Source: an uncultured Clostridia bacterium (lineage in GTDB: Bacteria > Bacillota > Clostridia > TANB77 > CAG-508). From it: a stretch of 55,436 nt of DNA. The translations under genes were made by a program, and so were the position numbers. A model generated the notes under the pieces. That model was not told where the DNA came from, made no database searches, and was given only the letters and a program-made list of their open reading frames with translations. Below are positions 40,894 to 49,484 of the stretch, piece after piece. The stretch spans positions 1 to 55,436 of the forward strand of contig CAPZDM010000002.1 in the NCBI GenBank assembly GCA_948745425.1, read 5' to 3'. Numbering within the stretch: position 1 is the first letter of the stretch; every line of letters begins with the position of its first letter.

Positions 40894-41556
40894 TTAGATA
40901 TGTGGCATTTCTTTACTATAAAAATAGATATTGTCTCCATCTTCATCTTGCTTTACTTGCTGTATTGCTTCGTTTGTACTTTTTTCTACATATTTTACAT
41001 TTACTTTATCCCATTGTCTAATGTCATCTACTATTTCGTATGTAGTGTTTAATCTATAGTTAATTCCTTTTATACCTGTTGCCATCCAGTCTGGTATATA
41101 GCAGTTTCTTACTATTTCTACTTCTTCTGCGTTTTCTATTTCCTTTAATATCTTTATTTCATCTATTCTTACTAAGTCTTCATTTCTTCCTAATGTAAAT
41201 GTCTCAATTCCATTTGTTATATTTTTATATATTTTATTTATGGTTTCATCTTCTGCTTCTACATGTATAATTAAGTTTACATTTAATAGTTGATGTACAT
41301 TTCTTGGCATCGCTGTTACTTTGTCTTTTCCTTTATACATTCTTAAATTTTGATAATTATTAAATATTGATTCATATTCTCCCTGAATTGATATATTCAT
41401 TGGAAAATATTGTCCTGGTTTTGCTTGTAAAATTTTATGTAACATGCCAATTACTGTTGAGTATGGTGGTAATGGATATGTTTCTGCAACTTTCATTGCA
41501 AATGGCTTTTTATAACATGCTGTTTCTTGATATAGCTTTAATTTTAATATTTGCAT
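40894..41556 (-). CDS. cas5: Cascade subunit Cas5 (type I-B, Cas5t)
   Basis: 220 residues. The RAMP-type N-terminus 'MQILKLKLYQETACYKKPFA' and 'YPLPPYSTVIGMLHKIL' are typical of Cas5 of the Tneap I-B group, as is the later 'TFTLGRNEDLVRI'. It caps the 5' handle of the crRNA in Cascade. It follows cas7 by 19 bp. Confidence 0.93.
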   Translation of the reverse strand: MQILKLKLYQETACYKKPFAMKVAETYPLPPYSTVIGMLHKILQAKPGQYFPMNISIQGEYESIFNNYQNLRMYKGKDKVTAMPRNVHQLLNVNLIIHVEAEDETINKIYKNITNGIETFTLGRNEDLVRIDEIKILKEIENAEEVEIVRNCYIPDWMATGIKGINYRLNTTYEIVDDIRQWDKVNVKYVEKSTNEAIQQVKQDEDGDNIYFYSKEMPHI

Positions 41557-41575
41557 TTCATATCAATCCTTTCTT

Positions 41576-42475
41576 TTAGGATTCATAGTATTTTGTTATT
41601 TCTTCTTTTAAGTCTTTAAAATATTCTTCTATGTTTACAGTTTTATATTTAAAAATCTCTTCAATTTCATTTTCATTCTTAAATGTATTTTTTAGTATTC
41701 CTACTTTTGTGTCTTCAAATATTGAATTTTCTCCTATTGTTAATGTTGCAGTGTCTTTTAACATTTCTGTGTCTATACTAAATTCTCCATTTTTTCCATT
41801 TAATTTAATTCTTCCTAAATAAAATGGTGAATTTATATTGTATATTCCTCCTATTACAAATACTGGACTTAAATTTTCTTCTCTTCCTCTAATATCTCTA
41901 TTTAATACTTTTACAATATCTAATAATTGATTTACTCTTTTTGCCTTTTCTTCATTTGTTAATTCTATTTCATTGTCTATTCCAATTTTTTCTAAGTCTA
42001 TTGTAATTGTATACGTATAATAGCTCAAGTGTTGTTCAATGTTTGCAAGATTTGGAAATTCACCAATTCTGTCTGCTAATCCTTTATTGTTTAAAAATTC
42101 TATATCACTTTTATAGTCTTCTAATGATATTGCATTGCTTAGCCTGACTGCAGCACTTCTTATCGCTGAACCATCATTTTTAGTTGTTTTCATGTATCCA
42201 AATAAATCCATTTCTTCTGAATCTTTTATTGTGAAATTATCTGAAAATTGGATCGTTCCTTTTGATTTGTCTACTACTTCTAAATTCCAATTAAACATTT
42301 TATTTCCAAGTCTTACTATATCATATCTTATAGCTTGTCTTGATGCAAATGTATATATACTTCCATCTCCTCTTGTTAATTTCTTTAGTTCTGATACATT
42401 TCCAATTCCTTCTCCATAGTTTAAACTTTGTGCTTTAAATATTAATGTTATTGATAATCCTTTTTTCTTATTCAT
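41576..42475 (-). CDS. cas7: Cascade backbone subunit Cas7 (Cst2/DevR family)
   Basis: 299 residues. 'GLSITLIFKAQSLNYGEGIG', 'SIYTFASRQAIRYDIVRL' and 'FGYMKTTKNDGSAIRSAAVRL' are hallmarks of the DevR/Cst2 RAMP, which polymerises along the crRNA spacer. It is located between cas8 and cas5. Confidence 0.95.
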   Translation of the reverse strand: MNKKKGLSITLIFKAQSLNYGEGIGNVSELKKLTRGDGSIYTFASRQAIRYDIVRLGNKMFNWNLEVVDKSKGTIQFSDNFTIKDSEEMDLFGYMKTTKNDGSAIRSAAVRLSNAISLEDYKSDIEFLNNKGLADRIGEFPNLANIEQHLSYYTYTITIDLEKIGIDNEIELTNEEKAKRVNQLLDIVKVLNRDIRGREENLSPVFVIGGIYNINSPFYLGRIKLNGKNGEFSIDTEMLKDTATLTIGENSIFEDTKVGILKNTFKNENEIEEIFKYKTVNIEEYFKDLKEEITKYYES

Positions 42476-42544
42476 ATTCTATATCCTCCTACTTATTATT
42501 TGTTTAATTATTAATCTTCTTTCTATATTTTTTTAGTATTAATC

Positions 42545-44380
42545 TTATGTTTCGCTCTCTACACTTTTTTCGTATTTATTGGATATTAACCCTGCTAAAA
42601 AGCTATGTCCAATTGATTCAAAGTCCAAATCTGTATCTTGCATTGTTTCAATAAATATTGGTGAAACGTCCTTTCCCATTGACATATGAATTTTAATAAC
42701 TATATGCATAAATTCTTTTCTATTTCCCACCTTTATACTGTTTAATATTTTATATGTATATCCACTTAGTTTGTTTTCTTCTTTATTTCGTTTTAAATCT
42801 TCGTGAATTTGAATTCCTAGATTATATAAAACATATAATTTATCATTATTCTTTTTTATTTCCACTCTTCCTCTCTCCTTTTTTAATAAATTTAATATCA
42901 TTCTTGTTCTTATGGCTAAAAATGAATTATAACCATTTGGTATTTCAGATTTTAATTCTTCTCTTATTCTGTCATTTATAACATATTTAATATCTCTGTT
43001 TTTTAATATGTAATCTACTATCTGTAATTTATATTTATAGTCTCTTATTTTTGATAGTGTCTGTTCTGAATATTTTATAAAAAACTCCATTACATATTTT
43101 TTTATGTTAAAATATTCTATCCTACTATATGCTCCATATTCTGCTTCAAATTCTACTACAAATACATTTTCTAACATCCAATTACTTATTTTTTTCTCTT
43201 GTTCTACTATGTTTAATATTAAGTCTGTATATGGATTTTGTGATTTATTTTTATATTTTGAATTATCACTAAAGTTCTGATTTATTTTATATATATTATC
43301 AACACTGGTATCAAAGTTTACAAAACTTAATAATTGCTTTTCTTTATATGACCCATTTTCTTTTATTGTTTTTGTTATTGTGGTTATTCCGGCTGGTATA
43401 CAAAATAAGATTAATTTACATATATCACAAATTGGAAATTTTACATTTTGATCCCAGAAAAAATTTCTTGCATTTTCACTGCTTATTGCTAATGGTACAA
43501 AATTTCCTTCTGAATAGTTTGTTGTTAATCCAAATTCTGTTTCACATATACTACATTTTTTGATTACTTTTTCTTTTATATACTTTTGTATTTCTTCTAT
43601 TTGCTTATTTTTATGAATATAATCTTTTTCTATTTTAGTATAAATTTTGTCAATTTCTTGTGTTATATTTCCTTGTGTTTTTGCTTTTTCCATATATTCG
43701 CTTATTGCTTCTATATTATATTTTTCATCTATAATATCATGTAAAAAACCTGCTTCTATAATATTGCTAACATAATCTTTATACATTAAGTCTCGTTGTT
43801 CTTGATAAGTTAATGATGATTTTACTACATTTAAAAAGCTAGGTTGTCCATAATATGTATTACTAAGTATGCTCTTAAATAGATTTAAAGTTAATCTATT
43901 ATTTATATTCTCTTTATTTATATTTTCTAACAATACTTTTTCTATATTTTTTATTCCGTCTTTTGTTTGCTCTTTGTCGATTTTATCATATTGTTCTTTC
44001 ATATCATTATATATTTGTTCATCAACTTTCTTTATTTTGTCTAATTGCTTTTTTACTATTTCTTTTATATATTTTTTGTTTGTTTTTATTTTATCATTTA
44101 TTTTCTTTTGTTCTTCTTTGTCTTCTACTATCTCCTCAATATTATTTTCTAAATACTCAAATGCAGTTTTTGTTCTGTCTTGCACTCTTTGTGCCACATT
44201 ATAAGTATCATAAAAATATCTAAAATAGTATTTATGAAAGTTTCTTAAGTTTTCTGTATCGAATTCTATGTAATTATCTTTTTTTGTAGCAAATTCGTCT
44301 TCATTATGTTCTAATATTTTTAAGAATCCAACTATGCCACAATTAATAGCCCAATCGTTTAAATATACTTTTTGTTGCAA
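42545..44380 (-). CDS. cas8b1: Cascade large subunit Cas8b1 (Cst1, CXXC-CXXC)
   Basis: 611 residues. A split zinc-binding pair, 'KKCSICETEFGL' and 'FPICDICKLILFC', identifies the CXXC-CXXC (Cst1) large subunit, expected to read the PAM. The N-terminus 'VYLNDWAINCGIVGFLKILE' is typical. A Lys/Glu-rich coiled region covers about 75-150. It lies between cas6 and cas7. Confidence 0.92.
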   Translation of the reverse strand: MQQKVYLNDWAINCGIVGFLKILEHNEDEFATKKDNYIEFDTENLRNFHKYYFRYFYDTYNVAQRVQDRTKTAFEYLENNIEEIVEDKEEQKKINDKIKTNKKYIKEIVKKQLDKIKKVDEQIYNDMKEQYDKIDKEQTKDGIKNIEKVLLENINKENINNRLTLNLFKSILSNTYYGQPSFLNVVKSSLTYQEQRDLMYKDYVSNIIEAGFLHDIIDEKYNIEAISEYMEKAKTQGNITQEIDKIYTKIEKDYIHKNKQIEEIQKYIKEKVIKKCSICETEFGLTTNYSEGNFVPLAISSENARNFFWDQNVKFPICDICKLILFCIPAGITTITKTIKENGSYKEKQLLSFVNFDTSVDNIYKINQNFSDNSKYKNKSQNPYTDLILNIVEQEKKISNWMLENVFVVEFEAEYGAYSRIEYFNIKKYVMEFFIKYSEQTLSKIRDYKYKLQIVDYILKNRDIKYVINDRIREELKSEIPNGYNSFLAIRTRMILNLLKKERGRVEIKKNNDKLYVLYNLGIQIHEDLKRNKEENKLSGYTYKILNSIKVGNRKEFMHIVIKIHMSMGKDVSPIFIETMQDTDLDFESIGHSFLAGLISNKYEKSVESET

Positions 44381-44396
44381 TTTAGCACCTCCTCTT

Positions 44397-45110
44397 TTAT
44401 ATTATTTGAAACATTCCAAAACCAGCACTATGTTTACTTCCCATTCCTGCTTGATATAAATATGTTAATAATTCCTTTTGACCTATTATTTCGAATTCAC
44501 CTGTTGAACATTCTAAACATTTTTCATAAAACTTAATTATTACTTTTTTAGCATTTATTGGTCTTATTTCAAATGTATCTACTATGTTTTCTGGCATATC
44601 AGTTATTTTTAGTTGTTCTTTTATATTTATCTTTAATACTTCTTCAAATTTCTCACTTTGGTATGAATAATAATAGTCTTTATTGTCTTTTCTATTTCTT
44701 ACACATAATGGTGACTGAAATTTTATTATTAATTTTTCTGTTGTTATTTCTTTTTCACTCATCATAGTTATATTTTGTAATGATATTGAATTATCATGTA
44801 ATGGATATTTTTTGTACTTTTGCTTATTAAATGCATTATATAATATAATGCCTGTTTCATAGTCTGATGTTGTTATATTTAATTCAATGTTTTTGTCTCT
44901 AAGTATTATGTTTTCTTCTTGTATTTGTAATTGTTTATAATATGCTGAAAATGAATAATTTTTTATTATTGTATCTTTTTCGTTATAATATTTTTTATAA
45001 TATGTTTCATTATAATTAATTAAACAGTGTTTAAAAAAACTTATTATACTTTTTCTATATTGTATTGGAATTTGTGGTTTTTCTAACGTAAAGTATAGCT
45101 TAACTCTCAT
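44397..45110 (-). CDS. cas6: CRISPR RNA endonuclease Cas6
   Basis: 237 residues. A ferredoxin-like RAMP starting 'MRVKLYFTLEKPQIPIQYRK' and ending in the glycine-rich loop 'LYQAGMGSKHSAGFGMFQII', characteristic of Cas6. It cleaves pre-crRNA in the repeat. It is the first gene of the cas6-cas8-cas7-cas5-cas4-cas1-cas2 unit, read on the minus strand toward the array. A possible promoter upstream has GATAATATAAT near 45208-45218. Confidence 0.94.
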   Translation of the reverse strand: MRVKLYFTLEKPQIPIQYRKSIISFFKHCLINYNETYYKKYYNEKDTIIKNYSFSAYYKQLQIQEENIILRDKNIELNITTSDYETGIILYNAFNKQKYKKYPLHDNSISLQNITMMSEKEITTEKLIIKFQSPLCVRNRKDNKDYYYSYQSEKFEEVLKINIKEQLKITDMPENIVDTFEIRPINAKKVIIKFYEKCLECSTGEFEIIGQKELLTYLYQAGMGSKHSAGFGMFQII

Positions 45111-45263
45111 TTCTTCACCTCCATTCTTATTAAGTATAAGACACCAAATGTTAATTTTTTATTTTGTACCATACTGTTTTATATATACATATTGTTAAAC
45201 TTTGAAATTATATTATCATATTCGACTATTTTTTACAACAAATTTTATTATTTTATAAATTTA

Positions 45264-45296
45264 AAAAATGGACGCTCAAATTGAATTGCGTCCATC
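45264..45296 (-). terminator. Intrinsic terminator after the spoVD-like 3' end
   Basis: On the minus strand TGGACGCAATTCAATTTGAG + CGTCCATTTTTT. The TGGACG/CGTCCA arms with inner pairing close a loop followed by six T. It lies 13 bp past the stop of the spoVD-like fragment and before the cas6 promoter region. Confidence 0.75.
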
Positions 45297-45308
45297 AGTA
45301 ATTATCTA

Positions 45309-45626
45309 TTATGTTCCTATCTCACAATATATTGTTGTTCCACTATTTATAGTAATTCCTTCTTTTGGAGTTTGGTTTGTTATTATCATTTCTGAAATAT
45401 CTATTCCTTCTTCTACATTTATTTTCATTTGTAGTCCTAAATCTTTTAACATCTTTTCAGCTTCTTTTACATTCATGTTTGTAATATTAGGTACTGTTAC
45501 CTCTGTTACTGGTTCTAATTCTTCTGTATTATCTTTTTCTAGTTCTAAGTATGGTAATACTTCTGATAATATTTGTGAGCCAATTGGTGCTGCTACACCT
45601 CCTCCTTGGTTAATTATAACAACACA
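45309..45626 (-). pseudogene. spoVD: 3' end of a spoVD-like penicillin-binding protein gene
   Basis: About 106 codons. In frame it reads 'VVIINQGGGVAAPIGSQILS', the C-terminal end of the class B PBP transpeptidase domain (GGxVAAP), then 'EVLPYLELE', a Glu-rich linker and one PASTA domain ('VTVPNITNMNVKEAEKMLKD' to 'NSGTTIYCEIGT'). Such a C-terminal PASTA is typical of SpoVD, the cortex transpeptidase. The rest of the gene is absent to the right; instead the frame runs into the end of a serine recombinase gene. This mirrors the yabG arrangement. It could instead be a vegetative PASTA-PBP; sporulation is preferred because interruption would be tolerated in growing cells. Confidence 0.8.
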
Positions 45627-45630
45627 AAAG

Positions 45631-47344
45631 TTATAAATTTGCCACTTGTTTTTCTAGTGTTATTTTATTATTCTCTATGTATTCTAAGCATCTCTTAAAT
45701 TCATCTTCAAATTTAAACTTTATTTTTATATCTCCTTTTTCTTTTACATATATACAATCTATTAGTTCCATCATAATATCTCTTGAAAGTTCTGTAATTC
45801 CTTTTTGCTCTTTAAATTTTTCTATCCATTCATTACTACTTATGCTTTGGCTTTCATATTTTTGTTTTTCGTTTTCTAACCTTTCAATGTTTCTCTTTAG
45901 CCTTTCAATGTCATTTTCATATTTTTGTTTATATTCTAAATATTCTTCTCTTGTAATATCTTCATTCTTCCAATCTTCATATAATGTTCTTTTATAATTA
46001 GATATTTTAGAAATTTCATTTTGTTTTTCTGCTATTGTATTTTCTATTGTTTGCGGACGAGCAATGCTCGCCCCTACATTTTTTATCTGTTTTACCAGTT
46101 CTTCTGTATCAATTAGTAAATCGATATGGAAATTAATTGCTTTTAACACTGCTCTTTCTAAATTTTCCACTTTAATAGAATGTTTTGTGCATAAGTTGTT
46201 TGATTTTTTCCTATAGGTGCTACAGATATAATATTCATATTTACTTCCGCTTTTATTTGTGCTACTTTTTTTATTCATTGCTCTTTTGCAATCTGCACAT
46301 TTGAGAAATCCTGCCCATATTGATAGTTCATTTGTTTTCTGTGATACTTTTGTATCTTTTCTTGATAACTCTTGTGCTTTTTTAAAAGTTTCTTTATCAA
46401 TAATAGCTTCATGTGTGTTCTCTACTCTTATCCATTCTTCCTTTGGAACTTGCTCCACTTTATGTACTTTATAGCTTTTCATCCTTCTTTTTCCTTGAAC
46501 AGTATTGCCTATATAAACTTCATTATTTAAAATATTTCGTACTGTCGAAGGCGTCCAAGTATATGTATTATCTTGAATTCCATAGTTATTATAATTCTGT
46601 ACTAGTTCTAATTTCTTATGTCCTGTAGGGTTTAAAACACCTAGATCATTTAATCTATGACAAATTGCTATCTTTCCTAATCCTTCATTCACATTCCAAT
46701 CAAATATATTTCTTATAATATTTGCAACACTTTTGTCAATTATTAATTTATGCTTATCTTTTGGGTCTTTAATATAACCATAAGATGGAAATGCACCTAT
46801 AAATTCTCCTTTTTTCTTTTTTCCATTTAAAGATGTTCTTATCTTAATTGATGTATCTCGGCAGTATTCATCATTTATTAAGTTTTTAAATGGTACTAAT
46901 ATTGTATTTGTGCTTGATGGATTTTTAAAACTATCTACAAAATCATTAATGGCAATAAATCTTATATTAAATAATGGAAAAACTTGCTCTATATAGTTTC
47001 CAACTTCTATATAATTTCTTCCAAGTCTTGATAAATCTTTTACAACAACACAACTAATATTTCCATTTCTCATATCTTCTAGTAATCTTTGAAATGAGGG
47101 TCTATTAAAATCTGTTCCTGTAAATCCATCATCTATATAAGTATCATAAACTATCAAATCATCATGTTCTTCTATGAATTCGTTTAATAGTGTTTTTTGA
47201 CTTGTTACACTATTACTTTCTTGCTTTTCTTTACCGATTATCTTCATCTTCTTGTGAAAGCCTTATATATAATGCAACAGACCATATCTTATTCTTTATA
47301 GTATTATTTTCATTAGAAGAATACTTTGATTTTCTCCCTGCCAT
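45631..47344 (-). CDS. Large serine recombinase of the spoVD element, needing a +1 shift at CGG
   Basis: From the ATG at 47344 (AAAGGAG upstream) it reads 'MAGRKSKYSSNENNTIKNKI', then 'WSVALYIRLSQEDEDN' with catalytic Ser30. Codon 37 is CGG (47236-47234), directly followed in frame by TAA. Skipping C gives 'G-KEKQESNSVTSQKTLLNEF' and a 570-residue protein: 'VVVKDLSRLGRNYIEVGNYI' (catalytic Arg), recombinase domain 'SYGYIKDPKDKHKLIIDKSV', zinc ribbon ('LKCADCKRAM', 'CSTYRKKSNNLC') and a coiled coil. Without the shift the catalytic Ser is separated from the rest. A family 1 repeat is inserted in frame before the coiled coil and read as 'VGASIARPQ'. It presumably excises this element. Confidence 0.88.
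46053..46078. repeat. Family 1 repeat inserted in frame inside the serine recombinase gene
   Basis: GCGGACGAGC-aat-GCTCGCCCCTAC within the coding region. On the gene strand it encodes 'VGASIARPQ', at the start of the coiled-coil region where an insertion would be tolerated. It is the second in-gene copy in this window. Confidence 0.75.
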
Positions 47345-47384
47345 TAAATTTTATCTCCTTTCTTTAAAACAAATGAAAAATTGC

Positions 47385-47465
47385 GTATTACGTCGTTAAT
47401 CTTCATAAAAAATGTCCTCGACGTACAAAAGTACGACTGCGAATTTTTTATTCGATTGCCTAGTA
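47385..47465. repeat. Dispersed repeat, family 2
   Basis: CGACGTAC-aaaa-GTACGAC core (47419-47436) with flanking arms similar to the copy at 105-175 (TTCAT...AAAAA on one side, GCGAATTTTTT...ATTGCCT on the other). It lies just upstream of the recombinase gene. Confidence 0.6.
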
Positions 47466-47748
47466 CTACTTGTTTTGATTTGTTTTACTACTTTAGTTTA
47501 ACGTGTTCAATAGCAAATGTCAGCCCTTTTTGTATTTTTGTTTTAAAATGTTTACTATGCATTTATTAAATGTTTTGTTTGTATCCGAATATTCCATTTC
47601 TACAGCCGTCTCTCCGTACCCTTATTTGATATGGATTCTTTGTATTTAATAAATATTGAATTATCTTGTTTTGTTCCTTCAAAATTTCATACCTCTCAAA
47701 ATTCTTTTTCTTAAGTTTATTAGTTTAAAAAATTTTTATTACTAATTT

Positions 47749-47920
47749 GTCCTTCTACTAGGTATATGTCACCATTTTATAAAAAGTCGGAAAATTTTTG
47801 AAAACTTTTTAAACTTCTCTATTAGGTATATGCCATCGTTTTATAAAAAAGGGGTAAATTTTTGAAAATTTCTTAAACTTTTTCATAATATATATGCTAT
47901 TGCAAATTTGAAAAGATATA
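47749..47920. repeat. Imperfect tandem repeats of about 65 bp
   Basis: Two consecutive units (about 47749-47812 and 47813-47877) share CTTCT...TAGGTATATG, CC-ATCGTTTTATAAAAA and AATTTTTGAAAA...TTAAA. A third decayed unit follows (47878-47920, ATATATATGCTATTG). They lie in the 650-bp non-coding stretch 47345-48002 between the recombinase and OLD-type genes, which otherwise shows no gene. Confidence 0.6.
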
Positions 47921-47945
47921 ATTGGGGAAAAATTGCATAAAAAAT

Positions 47946-47976
47946 AACTAGAAATTAGTTTTTGCTAACTTCTAGT
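47946..47976 (-). terminator. Intrinsic terminator after the OLD-type gene
   Basis: On the minus strand TACTAGAAGTTAG-caaaaa-CTAATTTCTAGTTA followed by TTTTTT. It is about 30 bp past the stop and probably ends the defence operon. Confidence 0.7.
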
Positions 47977-48002
47977 ATTGACAGCTTATTCACAATATTT
48001 AT

Positions 48003-49484
48003 TTAGCTATTATAAAAATCTATTATCTTATTTTTCAAATTTTCTATATCTTGTTCTGAAATTTCTTTATCAAAATACTTCTCCAAAAATATTTGTGGCT
48101 TTCTTCTATTATCACTCACATTATAGTTTAACTGATTTTCAAATTCATGTTCTAAAAGCAAGCTTTTATTAATGTTTTCTAATATATATTCATTAATAGT
48201 CTTATGATTCTCATTGCATTCATTATCTCTATCACATACACAGATCACATCTATGCCAAATATTTTATTAAATAATATGTATAAATATGGAATTGAAAAT
48301 TTTCCTCCTGCAGTTGAAATATATACAATATTACTCTCTCTACAAACTATATCTATAAATATTTCTTCTGTTGCTCCTTCAATTATTAATATTTTGTCTT
48401 CAAACAGAGCATTAACTCTATTTCTATCCCACCACGCTAATATGGTCTTATTAATACCTTGTTTTAAAACATATTGGTAGTTTTTGTTTTTGCTTTTCAA
48501 TTCTAGATTGGCTTGATTTACATATTCCTTATATTCTTTATCTTTGTATTGAAATATCTCCACATTATTATCATTTACCTTTTTTAGTTTTATTATACTC
48601 CTAAATATATTTTCGTTTCTATATATTATATCTGGAGAATGGGTTGAAATTATGTATTGTGTATTTTTCTTATTATTGTTGATTTCATTTATTAGTGTCC
48701 TTTGTAATTTAACATTTAGAAATGTTTCTGGTTCATCATATAAAACGATAGTATATTTTTCGTTGTCTATTCCATATTTTAATATAGAATTAACAATATT
48801 CCTTTGAACTCCAGTTCCCAATTGACTTATTGCCTTTTCTTCTCCATTTTCAATAGCTTTTAACTCCATATTATTTTTTAAAATTTGTAATGTTTCAAAT
48901 TTTTTATTTGATAGTTCTATTTTTATATTTGAAAACATTATGTCTTTATTTAACTTTTCAAAGTTTGCTTCTGAAGAATTTTTTAATTCATCTACATAAG
49001 AATTTAAATCTTCATTTAATTTCTCTAATTTTTTATCTAAACTATCATTTTTTGCAAGCAATTTTGATATTGCTTTTGAAATATTCGTTGTAGTTTTTGA
49101 AATGTCAATCTCATTTTCGTGATTCGAAACTGCTGGTATATATATAACTTCACCAAATATACTACTTGAAATTGCTTTTTTCATGTCAATATTATCATTA
49201 TAATAATATTTCTTATTATTATAATGAATTACAATTGTATCATCTATAATGCTATCAATTTCATTTATAGTTTCTACAATTTTATCCTTGTCAGTATTAT
49301 CTAAAAAATAGGTAATTTCTATGTCAGCTTCCTCTTTTCCAACATAAAATTGATTTATCGCTTCTAATATTCTCGTTTTTCCAACATTATTATCAGACAC
49401 AATAAAATTTAACATTTCATGTATATCTATGCTTACATTCTCTATTCCTCTAAATTTATTTATTTTTATATTAGTTATTTTCAT
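48003..49484 (-). CDS. OLD-family ATPase with TOPRIM nuclease domain
   Basis: About 493 residues, starting at the ATG at 49484 behind AAAGGGA and overlapping the preceding gene by 14 bp; an ATG at 49499 is also in frame. N-terminal ABC-type ATPase: 'ITNIKINKFRGIENVSIDI', Walker A 'VSDNNVGKTRILEAI' (Asp replaces the usual Gly), signature 'QLGTGVQRNIVNSILK', Walker B 'TIVLYDEPETFLN' and 'YIISTHSPDIIYRN'. TOPRIM: 'DKILIIEGATEEIFIDIV' (Glu) and 'DVICVCDRDNECNENH' (DxD). Related proteins (OLD, GajA) are anti-phage nucleases. Coupled to the nuclease-STAND gene. Confidence 0.88.
   Translation of the reverse strand: MKITNIKINKFRGIENVSIDIHEMLNFIVSDNNVGKTRILEAINQFYVGKEEADIEITYFLDNTDKDKIVETINEIDSIIDDTIVIHYNNKKYYYNDNIDMKKAISSSIFGEVIYIPAVSNHENEIDISKTTTNISKAISKLLAKNDSLDKKLEKLNEDLNSYVDELKNSSEANFEKLNKDIMFSNIKIELSNKKFETLQILKNNMELKAIENGEEKAISQLGTGVQRNIVNSILKYGIDNEKYTIVLYDEPETFLNVKLQRTLINEINNNKKNTQYIISTHSPDIIYRNENIFRSIIKLKKVNDNNVEIFQYKDKEYKEYVNQANLELKSKNKNYQYVLKQGINKTILAWWDRNRVNALFEDKILIIEGATEEIFIDIVCRESNIVYISTAGGKFSIPYLYILFNKIFGIDVICVCDRDNECNENHKTINEYILENINKSLLLEHEFENQLNYNVSDNRRKPQIFLEKYFDKEISEQDIENLKNKIIDFYNS

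Noticed and set aside
45268..45636. Plus-strand open frame over the spoVD-like fragment
   Set aside because: The opposite strand encodes a recognisable PBP/PASTA end; the plus frame is a shadow.
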